This document shows, in pieces, positions 20,697 to 35,600 of a stretch of DNA of 64,000 nt. The stretch spans positions 1-64,000 of the forward strand of contig JADGJC010000130.1 in assembly GCA_027596075.1 (NCBI GenBank), given 5' to 3'. The notes beneath the pieces were generated by a model, which searched no databases, was not told the origin of the DNA, and was given only the letters and a program-made list of their open reading frames with translations. Both the position numbers and the translations under genes were made by a program. The stretch's first letter is position 1, and each line of letters begins with the position of its first letter. Source of the stretch: Rhizophlyctis rosea (lineage: Eukaryota; Chytridiomycota; Chytridiomycetes; Rhizophlyctidales; Rhizophlyctidaceae).

Positions 20697-23600
20697 CTAC
20701 GACCATCCGCGAATAAAAACGGCCCGTTTGTCATCCTTGAAGACAACGACGACAGTTTTGGTGGCTCGAACCTCGCCGCGATAGTTATGCGGAAGCCATC
20801 CCAACGTTTCGGGCTTTGAGACCACTGACCGTTGCCCTGTCACCCACCCACCAGATCTCTTGATGGTGTAGAATCCTCCCCCAAACAAACCCAATCCATC
20901 ATCTGACCGATTCCCTTGTTCGCCTAAAGAGCTCTCACTACCTGCGCGTGGGCGTGGAAGGCTAGAACTCGATCGTGTTCGCCCAAAGGGCCATTTTCGT
21001 CGACCAGTTTTCGATTGCGCACCTCCGTAAGCCTCAATATCCCAACGCTTCAGCACCCCTCCATCCACACCCAGCCGTGTGATGATCCACCCAGGGTTGA
21101 TGGCGACCGAATAAACAATATCACTCAGGTCCAGAATGTTGATAAGTTTGCCAGTGAGGAGATCCCAAACTCGTGCTGTCCGATCCGTGGAACCCGTCAC
21201 GACCAAAGCCTCTCTGTTATCGACAGCAACCGCCTTGACACAGTCCTTATGACCCGACAGCGTCCATTTGAGCGATCCCGTTGTATCCCACACTTTGGCA
21301 CTAGCGTCAAAGGAACCTGTCACAATGAACTCTCCAGCATCGCAGATTGCGACCGACTCCACTCGGTACTTGTGACCCTCCAGAGTGCAAACAACTGAGC
21401 CTGTGTCGGCATCCCACATTTTCGCGGTTGTATCATTCGATCCAGTGATGATGTGCCTTCCGTCCCTGCTAATGACTGTTGCCGTCACCCAGTCCTGGTG
21501 CTCTTTGCGTGACCAAAGGATTGAGTGTGTCTCCATATCCCATACCGTAACTATGCCATCCACCGATCCCGTCACCATCCGCCTTCCACTACTATCAACC
21601 CCAACCGTATGGATCGTATAGGTGCCAGACTTGCCAATAAAAGTGACCGGTGCAAAGTCCTCGGGCTCATACTCTGTCTCCGAAGAGGAGCCACTAGATA
21701 TGTCCCACACCTTTGTTGTCCTATCCGCGGATCCCGTCACGACACGCGTCCCGTCTCTGTTGATTGCCACAGTCCATACGGCAAGCCCGTGCCGATAAAG
21801 AGTCTTGATCAGCGCACCACTTGCCCCATCCCATACTTTGGCCGTGTTGTCCCGGGAGCCCGTCACAATCAGCCCATTGCCGCTTATTGCCACTGCCTCC
21901 ACCGCTGTCACATGACCTTCCAAAGTTTGCAGCGCCGACCCTGTTGATGGATCCCACACTCTGGCGGTAGCATCCGCTGACCCTGTAACAACCCATTTCC
22001 CATCATCGCTAACGGCGACGGCTTCAACCGCTTTAGTATGCCCTTCAAAAACCATGACCGTCATCCCAGTATCCATATTCCACATCCTTACCGTCCCATC
22101 ATCCGACCCCGTTACAATGTGCACCCCGTCTCGACTGACAGCCACAGATTTGACAGCGTCGGTATGCCCAACCAACTCCCGCAGCAATGTTCCCGAGGCC
22201 AAGTCCCATATTTTAGCGCTTTCCTTGACCGAACCCGTCACTATGCGCTTCCCGTCCGGACTGATGGCAATTGAGAACGCCGCAGAGGTGTCCTCAATCC
22301 TCTTAACAACTGCGCCCGTCGCTATGTTCCACACTGTAATGGTACGATGCTGCGAAACTGTAACACAGAACGTCTCGTCCGGGCTGATGCAAACATACGA
22401 AAGCGGGTGCGCATCCTCCAAGGTTCGCAACCGTGTGCCGCTTCTAGTGTCATACACTTTGGCCGTTTTGTCCACCGAGCATGTCACCAGGTACGTTTCT
22501 GCTGCGCTGATGGCCACACACTCCACCGAGGTACTGTGTCCTTCGAATGTCCGTAGGCATGGGGACCAATGAGAATTCAGACCTTTGATAACGACTGGGA
22601 GATTGCTATTTTCTGGACGGCTGCGATACACTCGATGAAGCTCGGTAGCGCCAGGGCAGAATGGGAAAGCTGACCAGCGAATGTGAAACGCACTACCATG
22701 TATCAAAGAATGGAAATCTTGTAGGAATCGCCAAGCGTCGTATGCTAAATCTTGGTATTGCTGCAAGTCATTGAGCATAAGTAACTGAAGTAACTTGTTT
22801 TCCAAGATGATGGAATATGACCAATATACCTCAGTATCGGGATGCTTCTTCAACCACAAATGCAAATCCCACAATCGAAATATAGCACCATTGACGTGTT
22901 CTTGTCCGAGAAGGCTGAGGACCTCGAACCAATCGAGTAGTTTGGTCGTCAAAAAGGCTCCCACAAGCGGCAACAAATGTTCCGTGTCCTCGTCCCCACT
23001 GTGAAGAACATGATCCAACCAGAATTCCGCAGCGTAAATGATGTGTGGAATGCTTGTTTGGATGCCTTCAGCCAATTTCGGAATCTCGGAATTGAGGCAT
23101 CGAGTGGCCAAGTTGCAAGGGTTTGGTCGTAGGAGATTGTTCATAGAGGTAAGGCAGTATGCAGCGAGCTTGGCATTTCCGCTGGGAAGAGATACCAAGA
23201 GCGATTTCTCTTTGCACCTTTCCGGGTTTGTGATGAAATCTGATTTTTGTCTTCGCATCAGATGACCTTCTTCAATAGCCGCAAGCAGTGGAGCGCATAC
23301 CTGTCAACGACTTATGCCGCACTTTTACCACCTGATCGGCCTTGACAATGCCAGACATCACGTCGAGGGCGCTGGTGACCTGTTAACAAGACATTTTAGA
23401 GCTCACACAAGCACATGCCAAAGCTTAGGGTTTTTCGCAATAAGCGTACCTCAAGGTCCGTGAATCCAAGAAAACCCGCAATCGTAGCAGGAGTAAGTGG
23501 CTCCTGAGCAATGATAACAAGCGGAACAATATCCGCAAGGGCAGGACATCGCTCATATGCCCTCATCAAAGTGCCTTCATACAGCCCCTCCACATTCGAT

Positions 23601-26251
23601 GGCAGATCAACAATTGTCGTCCTCATCTTTTCCACATCATTACACTCGCGCAGGAAGGGTTCCGCCATTGTCAACCATACAAATACGCCCGCACTTTTCT
23701 TCACAATCATGTCCACCAGGTCCAGCAGCTCAATTTGAGAAATAGCATGGTGACTGAGCTGCTCTTCAAGCATCGACTGCGCTTTCAGTTCGAGATCATG
23801 AAGATTATTTCGGTCTCTCGGATCCAGCAGCTTGTAGGGTTCCAGATTGGCAAATGCAGCGACGATGTCTTCTTCCATCCGGCTTGTGACAAATAGTTTG
23901 ACGAAGGAGGGAAGTTTTGCGCATTCAACTCCAAGAACGTTGAGGATATCTTTGCGGCTGTGCTTCTCTCCACACTCTACGTAGTTCAACTGTCAATAAA
24001 TTGGATTGAATGCACAGGCAGGCCAAAGCAAACATACCGTCAATGGCGTCAACGACCAGAACAACCGTGTTGTCTGAATCAGGAACAGCACTCAGTGGCT
24101 CAAGCACAAGGCCAGCAAATTGCTCCGGCACAGATTGCGATGTGATATGAGGATGGGCTCTGAGGAATTTCTCCAGGTGGAAAGCAATTCGATGGTCCCA
24201 ATGTGCCAGCCCGCAGGCCATGGTGTGGATGAGTTTCTAAAAATGGCGGTAGAAGCATTTGGCATCTATTATAATCTGGCAAAATTGAAACAAAATCCAC
24301 CATGACTTTGAAACTCACGCTTGCATCCCTCCTGCTAACATCATCATGCTTGCAAAAGAACGCCGCGCCCAAGTGCAACTCTCCCTGCAACGCATTTGCA
24401 ACCACTCCCGCCATAACACTTTTCCCAACACCGGGATCACCCTTCAACCAAAACACCCTCGAATCCTCCTCCTTCAGCCATATAAAAATCTCGTCCAACA
24501 ACCACATTCGCGTGCCCTCCTGATGTGCCTGTCGAAGACGCTTGCGTTCAGCCTCAAAATCCAACGGTTTGAGTATGGTGGTGATACGACGGATTGCTGC
24601 ACCGATCGCTAAGGAAACTGTTTCGGATGGTTGTTTGAGGCGTTGAAGTTCTCGCATGCTGCGTGCGTGCATTTCCGAGGCGTCCCGTGCTATGCTGGAG
24701 GCAACAGATATCAGATACATCTGGCCACTATTTACGCGTAAATATCATACATACTCTCCAACATCATCTGGCCACCTAGCCACAGCTTGAAGATTCAAGA
24801 GCGTCCTGACAAGTCCTCTGATTGTATGTCTCTTTGGGCTCTGCGAGTGGACATGATACGTATCCGGGAACTCGGCAAGTGAAAGATCAAACTCATCCAG
24901 GAACCGTCTATATGCCAGCACGCTGTGACCATCGCTCGTTATCATGGTCCGTTGCTGCCCGACAAGAACAGGGAGGACATATGACTCGGATCGTTGCAGT
25001 TTATCTAGCGCAATTTCCCACTGCGGAAAAAGATCAACGACATGATAAAAATGGATGTATGATTGAGCATAACACAGCAAAACTCTACCTCCAACAACAT
25101 GTTATCCGCCTTCTTATCAGCTCTTTTGACCCTCTCCAAAGCACCAATGGAACAAAGCAAAACAATCACCCGTGCTCGCAGCAAACCTTGCAAAAACCCC
25201 TCTTGCCAAGATGTGCCCGTCACCAAGCATTCTCTGCCACCATTGAGAAATGAGTGTTGCAATATAACAGCCGACAAAGACAAAAGTTGCACAGACCGGT
25301 CCAGGAAACAATGCTTGACATGTGCACCGCGATATTCAGGTTTGCACAGCTTGAGTCCTAGCTCATTGGCAAGGAGTCTGTCGGATGCCACTCGGTAGCT
25401 AGATTGAAAATGGTTGTCGGCGTCTTCGTAACCGCTTGCGATGCAACTCCGCATTATATACCTCACAAAGAAGTCATGCTCTTCATATTCCTCACGGCAT
25501 TTCCAACCCAGTAAGAACTCTACGGTATGGACAGCTTCTTTATCCTTATCTTGGATTGCATCATCCTCTTCGTCCTCGACATTGTCTGTCATTACACTTT
25601 CTGGATGATCTTGAGATTTCGTAACACCTTGTGCGGGGATTGGTGAAGCAGGAGTGGAAGGTGGAGGAGATGGAAGTGGCTTTCCATATGTTGAATAGAC
25701 TGGTAAGGGGACTGCTGGTCCCGCATCGGCATGGTCTCCTGCATTGGAAATAACAGACGGTGATTGGTCTGATGCGGCCGACAGCTCGGATGCTGGGCGT
25801 GGTGTTGTGGGCATTTGAGTGTCTGTACAAGTCGTTTCCGTGAAAAACTTGACACATTTGAGATAATACTGATAGAGATTACCATTTTCCACCAACTTTA
25901 TGTGAAACTCAGTGATTCCATCCCCAACCTGCTCACGCAGGGCCGCTATGCTCCCTACGAACAACTCCTTCCCTCCATCCACACAAAACAGGTCAAAAGA
26001 CGTCTCTTTTGGAAGACAAAATCTATCGCAAATCTGTTGTATATCAGGATATCAGGAAGAACGCGTCAGAAGGGCTTTAGATGGTTGCAATGTTCCTTTG
26101 GACGCACCTTGGACTTTACACTGCGCAAGTCATCCAACACTTCCAGACGGAAAGAAATTTCCTGGTCGCCGAGTTTCACGTACACCTTCGTGTCTTGGCG
26201 GTTTGGTGACTTGTTGCGTAGCCAAGTTGGAAAGGGCCCGGGTTTGAGCAT
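20697..26251 (-). CDS. NLR/STAND protein: ubiquitin-like, TIR, NACHT, WD40
   Basis: Fungal NLR-type signalling ATPase, likely a sensor in non-self recognition or cell death. It splices in frame through about nine exons from ATG 26249-26251 to TAG 20697-20699 (~1,650 residues). Residues ~20-95 form a ubiquitin-like beta-grasp. After a Pro/Ser-rich linker comes a TIR-type domain (Y-R-V-A-S-D, F-L-D-R, W-Q-E-G-F-L-Q-G-L, V-I-V-L-L-C-S, L-L-E-W-E-I-A-L) with a Glu where NADase TIRs have their catalytic one. The NACHT has Walker A G-D-P-G-V-G-K-S (~24440) and, after splicing, Walker B V-V-L-V-V-D-A-I-D-E-C-G, then V-T-S-R-M and the H-K-S-L-T-D-F motif typical of fungal NACHT-WD40 proteins. About 12 WD40 repeats end the protein. 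Domain limits are by eye. The TIR call is the least certain. Confidence 0.88.
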
Positions 26252-27084
26252 TAATGGTCTCACAATTAGTGGAATGCGAGGAGTTGAAGGGAGAAAGATG
26301 TCAACAATTCACCCGCCAAGTCTCTCATTATGTCGCCGTCTTCTCTTTGTGTAACCACATGGTGCATGTGGCAAGTGGAGTGTCATCATCTTCACTCTTA
26401 CATTTCAAATACCTCCTTGAACACATTCCATGTTGGATGGGAGTCCTATGACCGTCAATTTTGCAGTGAATACTGTCCACGAGGGATGTGCGATGTAAGG
26501 GTGACAATGGGCACGGAAGCACCAAACCCACGAACGCAAATCGTCAAGGACCCTTTAGTTCCCAGAAAGGCGATTCTGAAAGTGCTAGGACCCTGAAACG
26601 CGTGCACTGTGTTGCACACCCCTTGGCCTCCCCGCGTTTGGCAGCGACTTCGAATAATTTTTTCCCTTCATATCAATCTACTTAGTGGAGAACAATGCCT
26701 GCCTCCAATTGGCTATGTGTAGATGAACGGGTGCGTTCAAGCAGCTAACGCAAGTGGGTAGGAGTGAACTTCACGACTGGAGAGTAGCTCGAGATGTCCA
26801 GTCCTCCATTAGACACAAAAAGTCCCGCTCAGAATTCTTGACCCTCGCGAGCCTTTTATCATGGCAAGTCGCCAACGTCTCCTCGGTGACGACTTCCTTC
26901 CACACAGTTTCAGACAACATCATAAATTTGGGCCTACAGGTTCATGCTTGTTTACTGAATGGAAGGTAACATTACAGACCATCAAAGACGAGCCCTGAAC
27001 CACCGTCTGGACACGCAGTGAACTTAGGAACTCAACCGACGGCTATATAATACTATGAACATATGAAATTACAAGGAATATATC
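26252..27084. other. Intergenic region, NLR upstream / UMP-CMP kinase downstream
   Basis: About 830 nt separating two minus-strand genes. No recognisable coding sequence or repeat. Presumably it holds the NLR promoter and the kinase 3' UTR. Confidence 0.5.
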
Positions 27085-28317
<1,233 letters not shown>

Positions 28318-28902
28318 CTTATTCGGTAAGGAAATTCCGCAACCCACGATGAAAGATTAGCGCGTTTTATGACGGGGCAGGGCAGATAGATATGATGACG
28401 GTTGACTGCTTTCGCTGAATGGCGGAATTTGAATGTGATGGCAGCCGCAAGCGAAATCGTGAGAGGGGCGTGTGTCTGGTGGGGCTTCTAAATTTCCACA
28501 AGGATGACGTTTGGGCATTCTGTGCGGCGTGTTTGAACGCACGTGCGATGGTCACCATGACTCAACCAGCACGCCAGGGTCCTTGGCTGTTTTCCAAAAT
28601 GGACCAGATGGACAGATGGCTTCTCACATTCATGATTCATCCAGAACCCATTTCATGGCAGACGGATAGAAACATAATGCAAAGTCCCATGACACTAATA
28701 CCCAAAACATTATGGCAATATCACCCTTCTGTCATTGTTTGATGCATAGACGCGTGCTCCGTCATCATAAATCTTCCCGCTTGTATATTGCTTTGAAAAT
28801 CGAAGCTTCAAAAATATCAGGTGGAAAGTCCGTCTCTCCTGCCTCTGATCCCTCTTTCCACCCCAAGTATTCGCTTATTCTTCACATCAACAAATAACAA
28901 TC
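28318..28902. other. Intergenic region
   Basis: About 585 nt between the kinase start and the stop of the radial spoke gene. Nothing recognised. Confidence 0.5.
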
Positions 28903-31735
28903 CTATTCCTCCCCATCTCCTTCTTCCTCCTCCTCCTCTTCACCCGCCTCACTACCTGCCTCATCCTCCCCTTCTGCCCTCCTTCTCTCCATTTCCTCCT
29001 GGAACTCCCTCTCTTCCTCAACAGTCGGATCTTTCTGCTCATCCAACTCTCCTCTCCTCCCACCCTCAGGAACCTCGTCATCCTCCGGCACCTTCGGTTG
29101 GTATTCGCCCTGAATCTCCGGCAACGGAGGGGGGATAAAGAAGTGGCTTCCGGGCGGTAGGGACTTGAGACCGTCTCCAACATAAATGTTTGCGAACTTG
29201 TCATTGTAGGCAACAGTCGTAGCACCCGGCCAGCGAGTGTTGGTGAGGGAGACGGGAGAGAATTTGAGAGGGGAGAGGTGGGAGCAGGGACGAGTTAGCC
29301 AAGTTGGGTGGTCCCCGATGTCTATTATTTTGATCCGCTCGTCAGCATAAACTCAAGAAAATGACTTCAAGCAGCAGGACAAAGTTTGCTAACCTTCATC
29401 CTCTCCAACACTCCTCAACAATCCCGGTCCAGTCTCAGGCTCAACTGCTTCTCCCTCTTCTTCCTCCTCCTCGGGTTCTTCCTCCTCCTCATCGCCTTCC
29501 TCCCTTTCCTTCCTCTCTTTGGGATTCGGATTCTCCCAAGTCACTCTGCCTTGTGGCAAAACATACGGAACATGGTGCACCCAATTGGCCGCCGAGAGCA
29601 AGGTGTCTGGCGTCGGGCTCTCATAGTCGGGGTTGATGATGATGGGCGCTTGTTCTGAATTTTTGAATCGGTCAACCAATGTTTTACTAACGAGAATTGG
29701 TCTTCACTACTTACGCCCTTCTTCCTCATCAGCGCCTTCCTCTTGATCAAATGTATAGTAACCTTGCGGACTGATGACAGTTGCGGCCGAAATACGCGCG
29801 ATTTGGCAGCGGAGGTACTGTGCCTCTGTACCATTGAACGGTGGGTAAGAGACTACCTGTGAGGACAAATAGTCCCAATAATGTGATTGAGTTGATGGAG
29901 CATAAAGCAAATATGAAAAATGATACAAAAGTCAGAAATCAAATGCACGCACCTTCTCCTTTAGATTTCCGGTGAAGTACTTCCTCACATGGCGCGCAGC
30001 TTGCAACTTTTCCGGCACCACGTCAGGGAGACGTGTCCACGGTCCTCCAGCTGGAACGCAGTCCAACTTTGGTCAGTTTCCAATTAAGTTCGACAACGTC
30101 AGCAGACTCCAACAACCGTTCGAAAGTAATTATAGATACTAACCATAGCTGCAAACATAGTACACATACTTATTCACACCAGCCCTAACCTCCTTCGGCA
30201 ACTTCTGCACCTTCTTCTTAGCACCCTTATCTTCCCCTCCCTCAGCCTCCTCACCTTCCTTCTTCTCCGCCTCGTCTCCTTCTTTAGGCTCTCCTTCACC
30301 TTCCCCAGCACCCGCTTCTCCCTCTTCATCAGCGTTAGCAGCCGCCTCATCATCATCGGCAGCACTTTCGCGGATCTCGCCTTCAACAATGATGTAATTG
30401 CCCTTGGAGCCGAAGATCTTTCCCCAAAGACGAAGAGATTTGAGGGGTTTTGTTGCGGCAAGGTTTTGCATTGAGAGGAAGGAGGTGAATGTTTCTGGTG
30501 GGGAGAGGGATACCTAGATGGAGGAGTTTAATTGTGTCATACCAAGCACGAAGATTCAAAGCAGAAGTCAGCGTGATAGTGGACATAGCGACTTACACCA
30601 GCCCATTCCCACAAATTGGCGAGATCCATCACATCAGGAACTTCGCCTGCCGGACTGTCACCCATAGCACGGTCGGCTTGTTCTTCCGGCGATAGGCGCT
30701 GTGATGTAGGTTGTATCAGTATCCGCACTTCTTCATCCCATTCCATTTTTGCCTCACCTCAAACAGCTTGATTTGGTTGGTGGAGATCTCCGTCATTGGT
30801 GTGTAGTCTGGCTCGGCCTGTATCCGAAATGAGACGTTTAGATATGCTCGGGATGAATGCAAAAAGATTTGCGCTCACTCTGAAAGCTCCTGGTGCGTTG
30901 TGTTGCTCCACAGCGAACTTGGAGCGTTTGACTTCGGAGGATATTGACTCGAATACATCTGTTGTAAAGCAGCCGCATAGCATATGATATAGACAGCAAT
31001 AAGTCTCATGCTTCATGTAGAAAATCCAAGTGGCCCATTCTAGCGGACGCCCCCTAACATGTACGGGTGCGCACAATCAGATTGCAAAGCCCAGTTAACA
31101 TTTAGGGTCAATCTCAAAGTTATCACCACGTCATTTGTCCCCTTGCCTTCGTGCTCCCAACAGCGTTCCCGCCTCTATACAGATTGCGAGCATAATACCG
31201 TGTCCACACTCAACTCACCCACAGCATTATTGACTCTAGTCTCCAAAAGCCTCACAACAACATTCGTCAAATGATCATAAACACTCAACCCAGACTTCTC
31301 CGACCCCGTCATCAGGAACGCCTTCGCAAGCGCAACCTCCGACTCTTCAGGCAACATATGCTGCGGCTTCTTGTACGTCCCATCCTGCAAATTCGCCGGC
31401 GCGTACAAGAACGGGTAGGCAGGATGAGTTGGAGGCAACGTCTCTGCTACGGGAGGGGGCTCGGTAGCTGGTGCTGCGTTTGGAATGTTCGCGTCATCTG
31501 TGCCCGCGGGTGGGGCGGGAGCGGCTCCACCATCAGTAGGTGCGGCAAGGTCGGCTGCGGATCCGCGGGCTGAGCGGGCGAGATTGGTTTGCGAGTCTGT
31601 TGCACCGGCTGAGACGGCGGTAGTTTCGGCAGGCTGGTCAGATGCGCCAGTATCTGGATTCTCAGTTGCGGGGTCCGCCGAGGGGTCTCCTGTTGCCGAG
31701 GTTCGGCGGGAACCTCCAGATGGGGAGTCGGACAT
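28903..31735 (-). CDS. Radial spoke head protein 4/6 homolog (flagellar)
   Basis: A component of the radial spoke head in the 9+2 axoneme, regulating dynein-driven bending. ATG 31733-31735, TAG 28903-28905, about eight short introns that all join in frame. The N-terminal ~100 residues are Ala/Pro/Ser-rich and disordered. Then come the family motifs: [39 protein letters not shown], the R-C-Q-I-A-R-I-S-A region, [34 protein letters not shown] and [11 protein letters not shown]. Glu/Lys-rich acidic tracts are inserted at three places, including the C-terminus. This gene is the main evidence for a flagellated organism. Confidence 0.94.
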
Positions 31736-32666
31736 AGCGAATATAGGTTATGAAGCTCTTCGGAGTGGACTTCTCAACAGTTCGTATCGCTCTTTAGAGT
31801 CAAAGGAAAGGCAAGATGAAGAAGATTACTCACATAATCCCCTGTTGGAGGGTTGATTGTCCGGTTGTCTGCTCGCTGATGTAATCAGCCTCAAGCCACT
31901 CAGGGTCTTCGGACGGAACGAGAGGGGGAATTATTTACTTCATTTTCTGATATGCTTTTCTGCGATAGCCAGCAAAGCGTTATCCCGCGCAAGGGTATGC
32001 AATCAAATTTGCTAGTCACTCAGTTGATGTGGAGTAAGTTAGTGACTGCTGAACGTGGGCTATATTACCTCGCTCTTTAACCCTGATGCCATCCTGGAAG
32101 AAGACTCTGTTCGTTCACCAATGGGAAGTGTGGAATTGGCACAGATTACGTTAACTTATGGGGACCTAGCTGATGGAATAAAATTGTTAAAAAACAGTGG
32201 AGGAGTGGAATTACCCCATTGATGATAGCCTTCTCTGCCCTCTTCATAGATGATCGACCTCAAGGACGGGGACAAAGATGCCGTACAGTAATCAGATTGA
32301 CAATTGACAAACCTCAGTAAGTCCTACCCGTCACTGCTTCGTACTTAGTAAAAAACCCTGCGCTGACCCGCTGATCCTGCGTTGACCCACTGTAACTGCT
32401 GACTCTCTCACCACGAACATCACCCTATGCTCGGCGGATTGAGTGGCGCACAATAAAGTAAGCTCCGTTTCGTAATCGTATGTATTGCCCTGCTTTGCCA
32501 CTTTCATCTGTGAGCTATGTCTTATCAGAGCGTCGTGGTGCCCGATTGGCAGCAGGGCAATAGCATGTTGGATTTACATGATTACATACATGATGCTGAA
32601 AGAAGTATGGGACTAATTGAATATGGCAAGTGATTCGCCTGATGCTGAATGGACATTCAACCAGCA
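31736..32666. other. Intergenic region
   Basis: About 930 nt upstream of the radial spoke gene and downstream of the giant DUF3638 gene. No recognisable gene or repeat. Presumed promoter of the former. Confidence 0.5.
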
Positions 32667-35600
32667 TCATACATCCATTACTTCATTGAGCCAACCGTCT
32701 TCGCTAAATCCCACCATATTTTCCACCTCCATCATATCAGCGGCACGGTCCAGCATCCCCGTATCATCGACCTCTTCCGTCCCATTTCCCTCGTCCACAT
32801 CCATCGCATCAACATCTGCTATAGGATGACTCCTCCACAACCCAAATTCCCGCCGATTTTTAAGCAAAATGGATGTTGCGTGAGCATTCCCGGGTGGTAC
32901 CCCGGCATTGCGCGCATGTATCAGCTTCATCATTACATTGGATGGGTTACTCCAGAACCTGGAAAGCGCGATTTCCCCACCAAGCTCCGCTCGTCGTTCA
33001 GGATCGGTGTACCCATCATTCCCAATCACGCCCGTCTCCCTATAGTTTTCTACCCCATCCCATGGACGCGGATAGAACCCGAGGAAGTCGCAATATGCGT
33101 CCTCTTCATCCCGCCCTCCGAAGTACAATGAGCCCGAAAATGCCGCAACTTGTGCCTGTAGCCGCGGCGGGATCACAGGAGTCGTTGAATCCGAGGGTCC
33201 AAAGTAGAACGAAGGAGTAGGGCGTATGGGGAGGATAAGGCCAGCTTCGTCATGAAGCATGCTTTGGTCTCGTCGCGTCCTCCGAGCGTACATATGCAAT
33301 GTAGATTCGACGGCTGGAACCGAATAGATGATTCGGAGTGCTTCGTTCGCTTCAAAGGCGCTGATCAGGATGTAACAGGATGAATGCGGTAGAGTTAGGA
33401 TCCAGGAAACGGGACGTAGGAATTGGTCGAGGGATTCGTTGCGCTGGCGGCGGATGACCCGACGGAAGTCGGCGGTGACGAGCAGCTTCCTGCTCCAAGC
33501 ATCGTCTTGAATATCGTCAGACATGGTGGTGTAATCCAATGCTATCCATAAGGCGAGCAAGTTCCGATCACCTGGCGGGATCGAGCCGGTAGTTATCATG
33601 TACATTAGCTTTGGGTGCACTTCCGGTTTGATGGCGTCTGCCGGACCAGGACGAAAGATCTGCCTCTCCGCCTCCGCTTCATGCTCCAGCTCGCGCTCTT
33701 GCTCTTCCCCAAGAAGCTGAGCATATGTCTCCACATTCCCAACATACACGCGGCAACGGTTAATGATCGTCACTCCATAGTGGCAAGTATGTTGACCTGG
33801 GGCTTCCAACATGTTGAGGAGCCGCGCTTGCAGGATGCTTGGGACGGTCTCTATCTGTCTTGCCCCACCATACATCCTCTCAAGGTTGCTACTCTCGGAT
33901 TCCGTGTATGCTCCACCAAATGCTTGAACTTGCTCATCATCAACATCAAATCCATCCGCAAATGCACTATGTTTGACTCCGATGCGATGAGCATTACCTA
34001 AACCCTGGATACCCCAATATAAGAAGTTCTGCTCGACCAGCGTGACCATTCAAGGACCTCCTTCGGACCTGCAGAAAGGGTTAGTAAATTATTTGGGTGA
34101 GTTTTAAAAAATCTAGCTCACCAATGATGCTCCCGACTTGTGCATGGCGTCGTATTGCTACATCAACCTCATGTGAAGCCCAGAATACCACTGAATGCCC
34201 GTTCGCTAACATCCGCATTCTCATACAAGCCTGCACTAGTCTATCTTTCGTCAGCCCTTTGCCCAGCGTAACAACCGCTCTCATCCCATGCGGTAATTTC
34301 AGATCGGTCCCGCGTGTGTGGACGTCATCAAGATAGATGACGCACCGATCTAAACGCTCCTTATATGGAGACAACTCAAACCGCGTTCGCCGGCCTTTCC
34401 GATCCACCACAGTCAGATGATTGCCTTCATCAAAAAACACTGCTGCGTCCGTGTCGTGTACGTCAGCCAAGTCTAACCACTGAGCTGCTACCCCTTCGTT
34501 GTTCAGATCCAGCAGCAAGGCCCCAACGCCAAGTAACACCCTTGGAGTTGCTGGATCATCAACCATCCTCTGCACAATGTGCCGCCCGCTGATCATCTGA
34601 TCTAGACCGCAATAGACTGGCGTCCCTGCCGATTGCCCTCCCATGTTCAACAAGTTGGCAATCACTTTCCCATTTGTGCCCTCTAAGTCGCTGAGGTTCT
34701 CCTGACGCGTAGTGAGGGGCAGCAATAGCGACGTGTCATCCGTACCGCTGAATCCAGTGGTTGGATGTTCCGTCCCTGCGCAAAGATCCCAAGCATTGCT
34801 CCCTATTTTCCCTTCAAAAAGCTTCGCCTCGCGTGGAAACACGAAAGTGTTTAACCAAAAATCAATCACCTGCGTATTGTTCCAGAGAATGGGCATCAGG
34901 TGGTTTTCGAACTGGTGGTCGTCCGCGAAGTTGATGTGTTTCAAGGTTCTAACCGACTCGGGTATCCCGGGTAGATCCTGGAGCCAATTCGCATGTTCTT
35001 CGTCCGGGTTCTCCAAATTGCGCAAATGTGAGAATACCTCGTCCTTCAGCTGGAGGGCGGTCAGACCGGACTGATAGTAACTCAGCACCGTTACGGCAAT
35101 CAACATATCTGGATGACCAAACTCAGTTCTTTCCGCCGCAACATCCTTTGCACGGAAAGGGACTGCGGATTTACGATGCCCGTTTGGATTTACTCCATAA
35201 TTCACTCGCCAACGCTTGGACAACGCTGTGCGCAGAATCCCAAACGCTAGCAATCCCCGAAGAAGATGCACAATAACCGATGACTGGCTGACGGCTGGGA
35301 AGATGCGATCCACCGCTGTGCAGAGCGCTGCGTCTGCCGTGGGCATCAATACAAATTGGCGCACGATCTCCTCCTCCTGTGTCGAGATTGCGGTCGAAAA
35401 ACAGACCTCCTTATACTTCCCCGACAGCAACTCGTCGACTATCAGCTCATTCAGTACTCCGAAAGGTTCATCCGTCAAAAATGCAATATGCGGATATGAG
35501 TGGAACCCCTTCTTGCGGAATTCTATTGACCCGGGGAACCTTTGCCCAAGTTTCTCTGCGTGAGCCGCGCAGATTTTCAAAACACATTCGGTAAGTTTCC

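Noticed and set aside
20697..23258. Separate WD40-only gene
   Set aside because: The intron ending before D-F-I-T-N-P-E-R-C joins it in frame to the NACHT exons through H-K-S-L-T-D-F, a known NACHT-WD40 junction motif.
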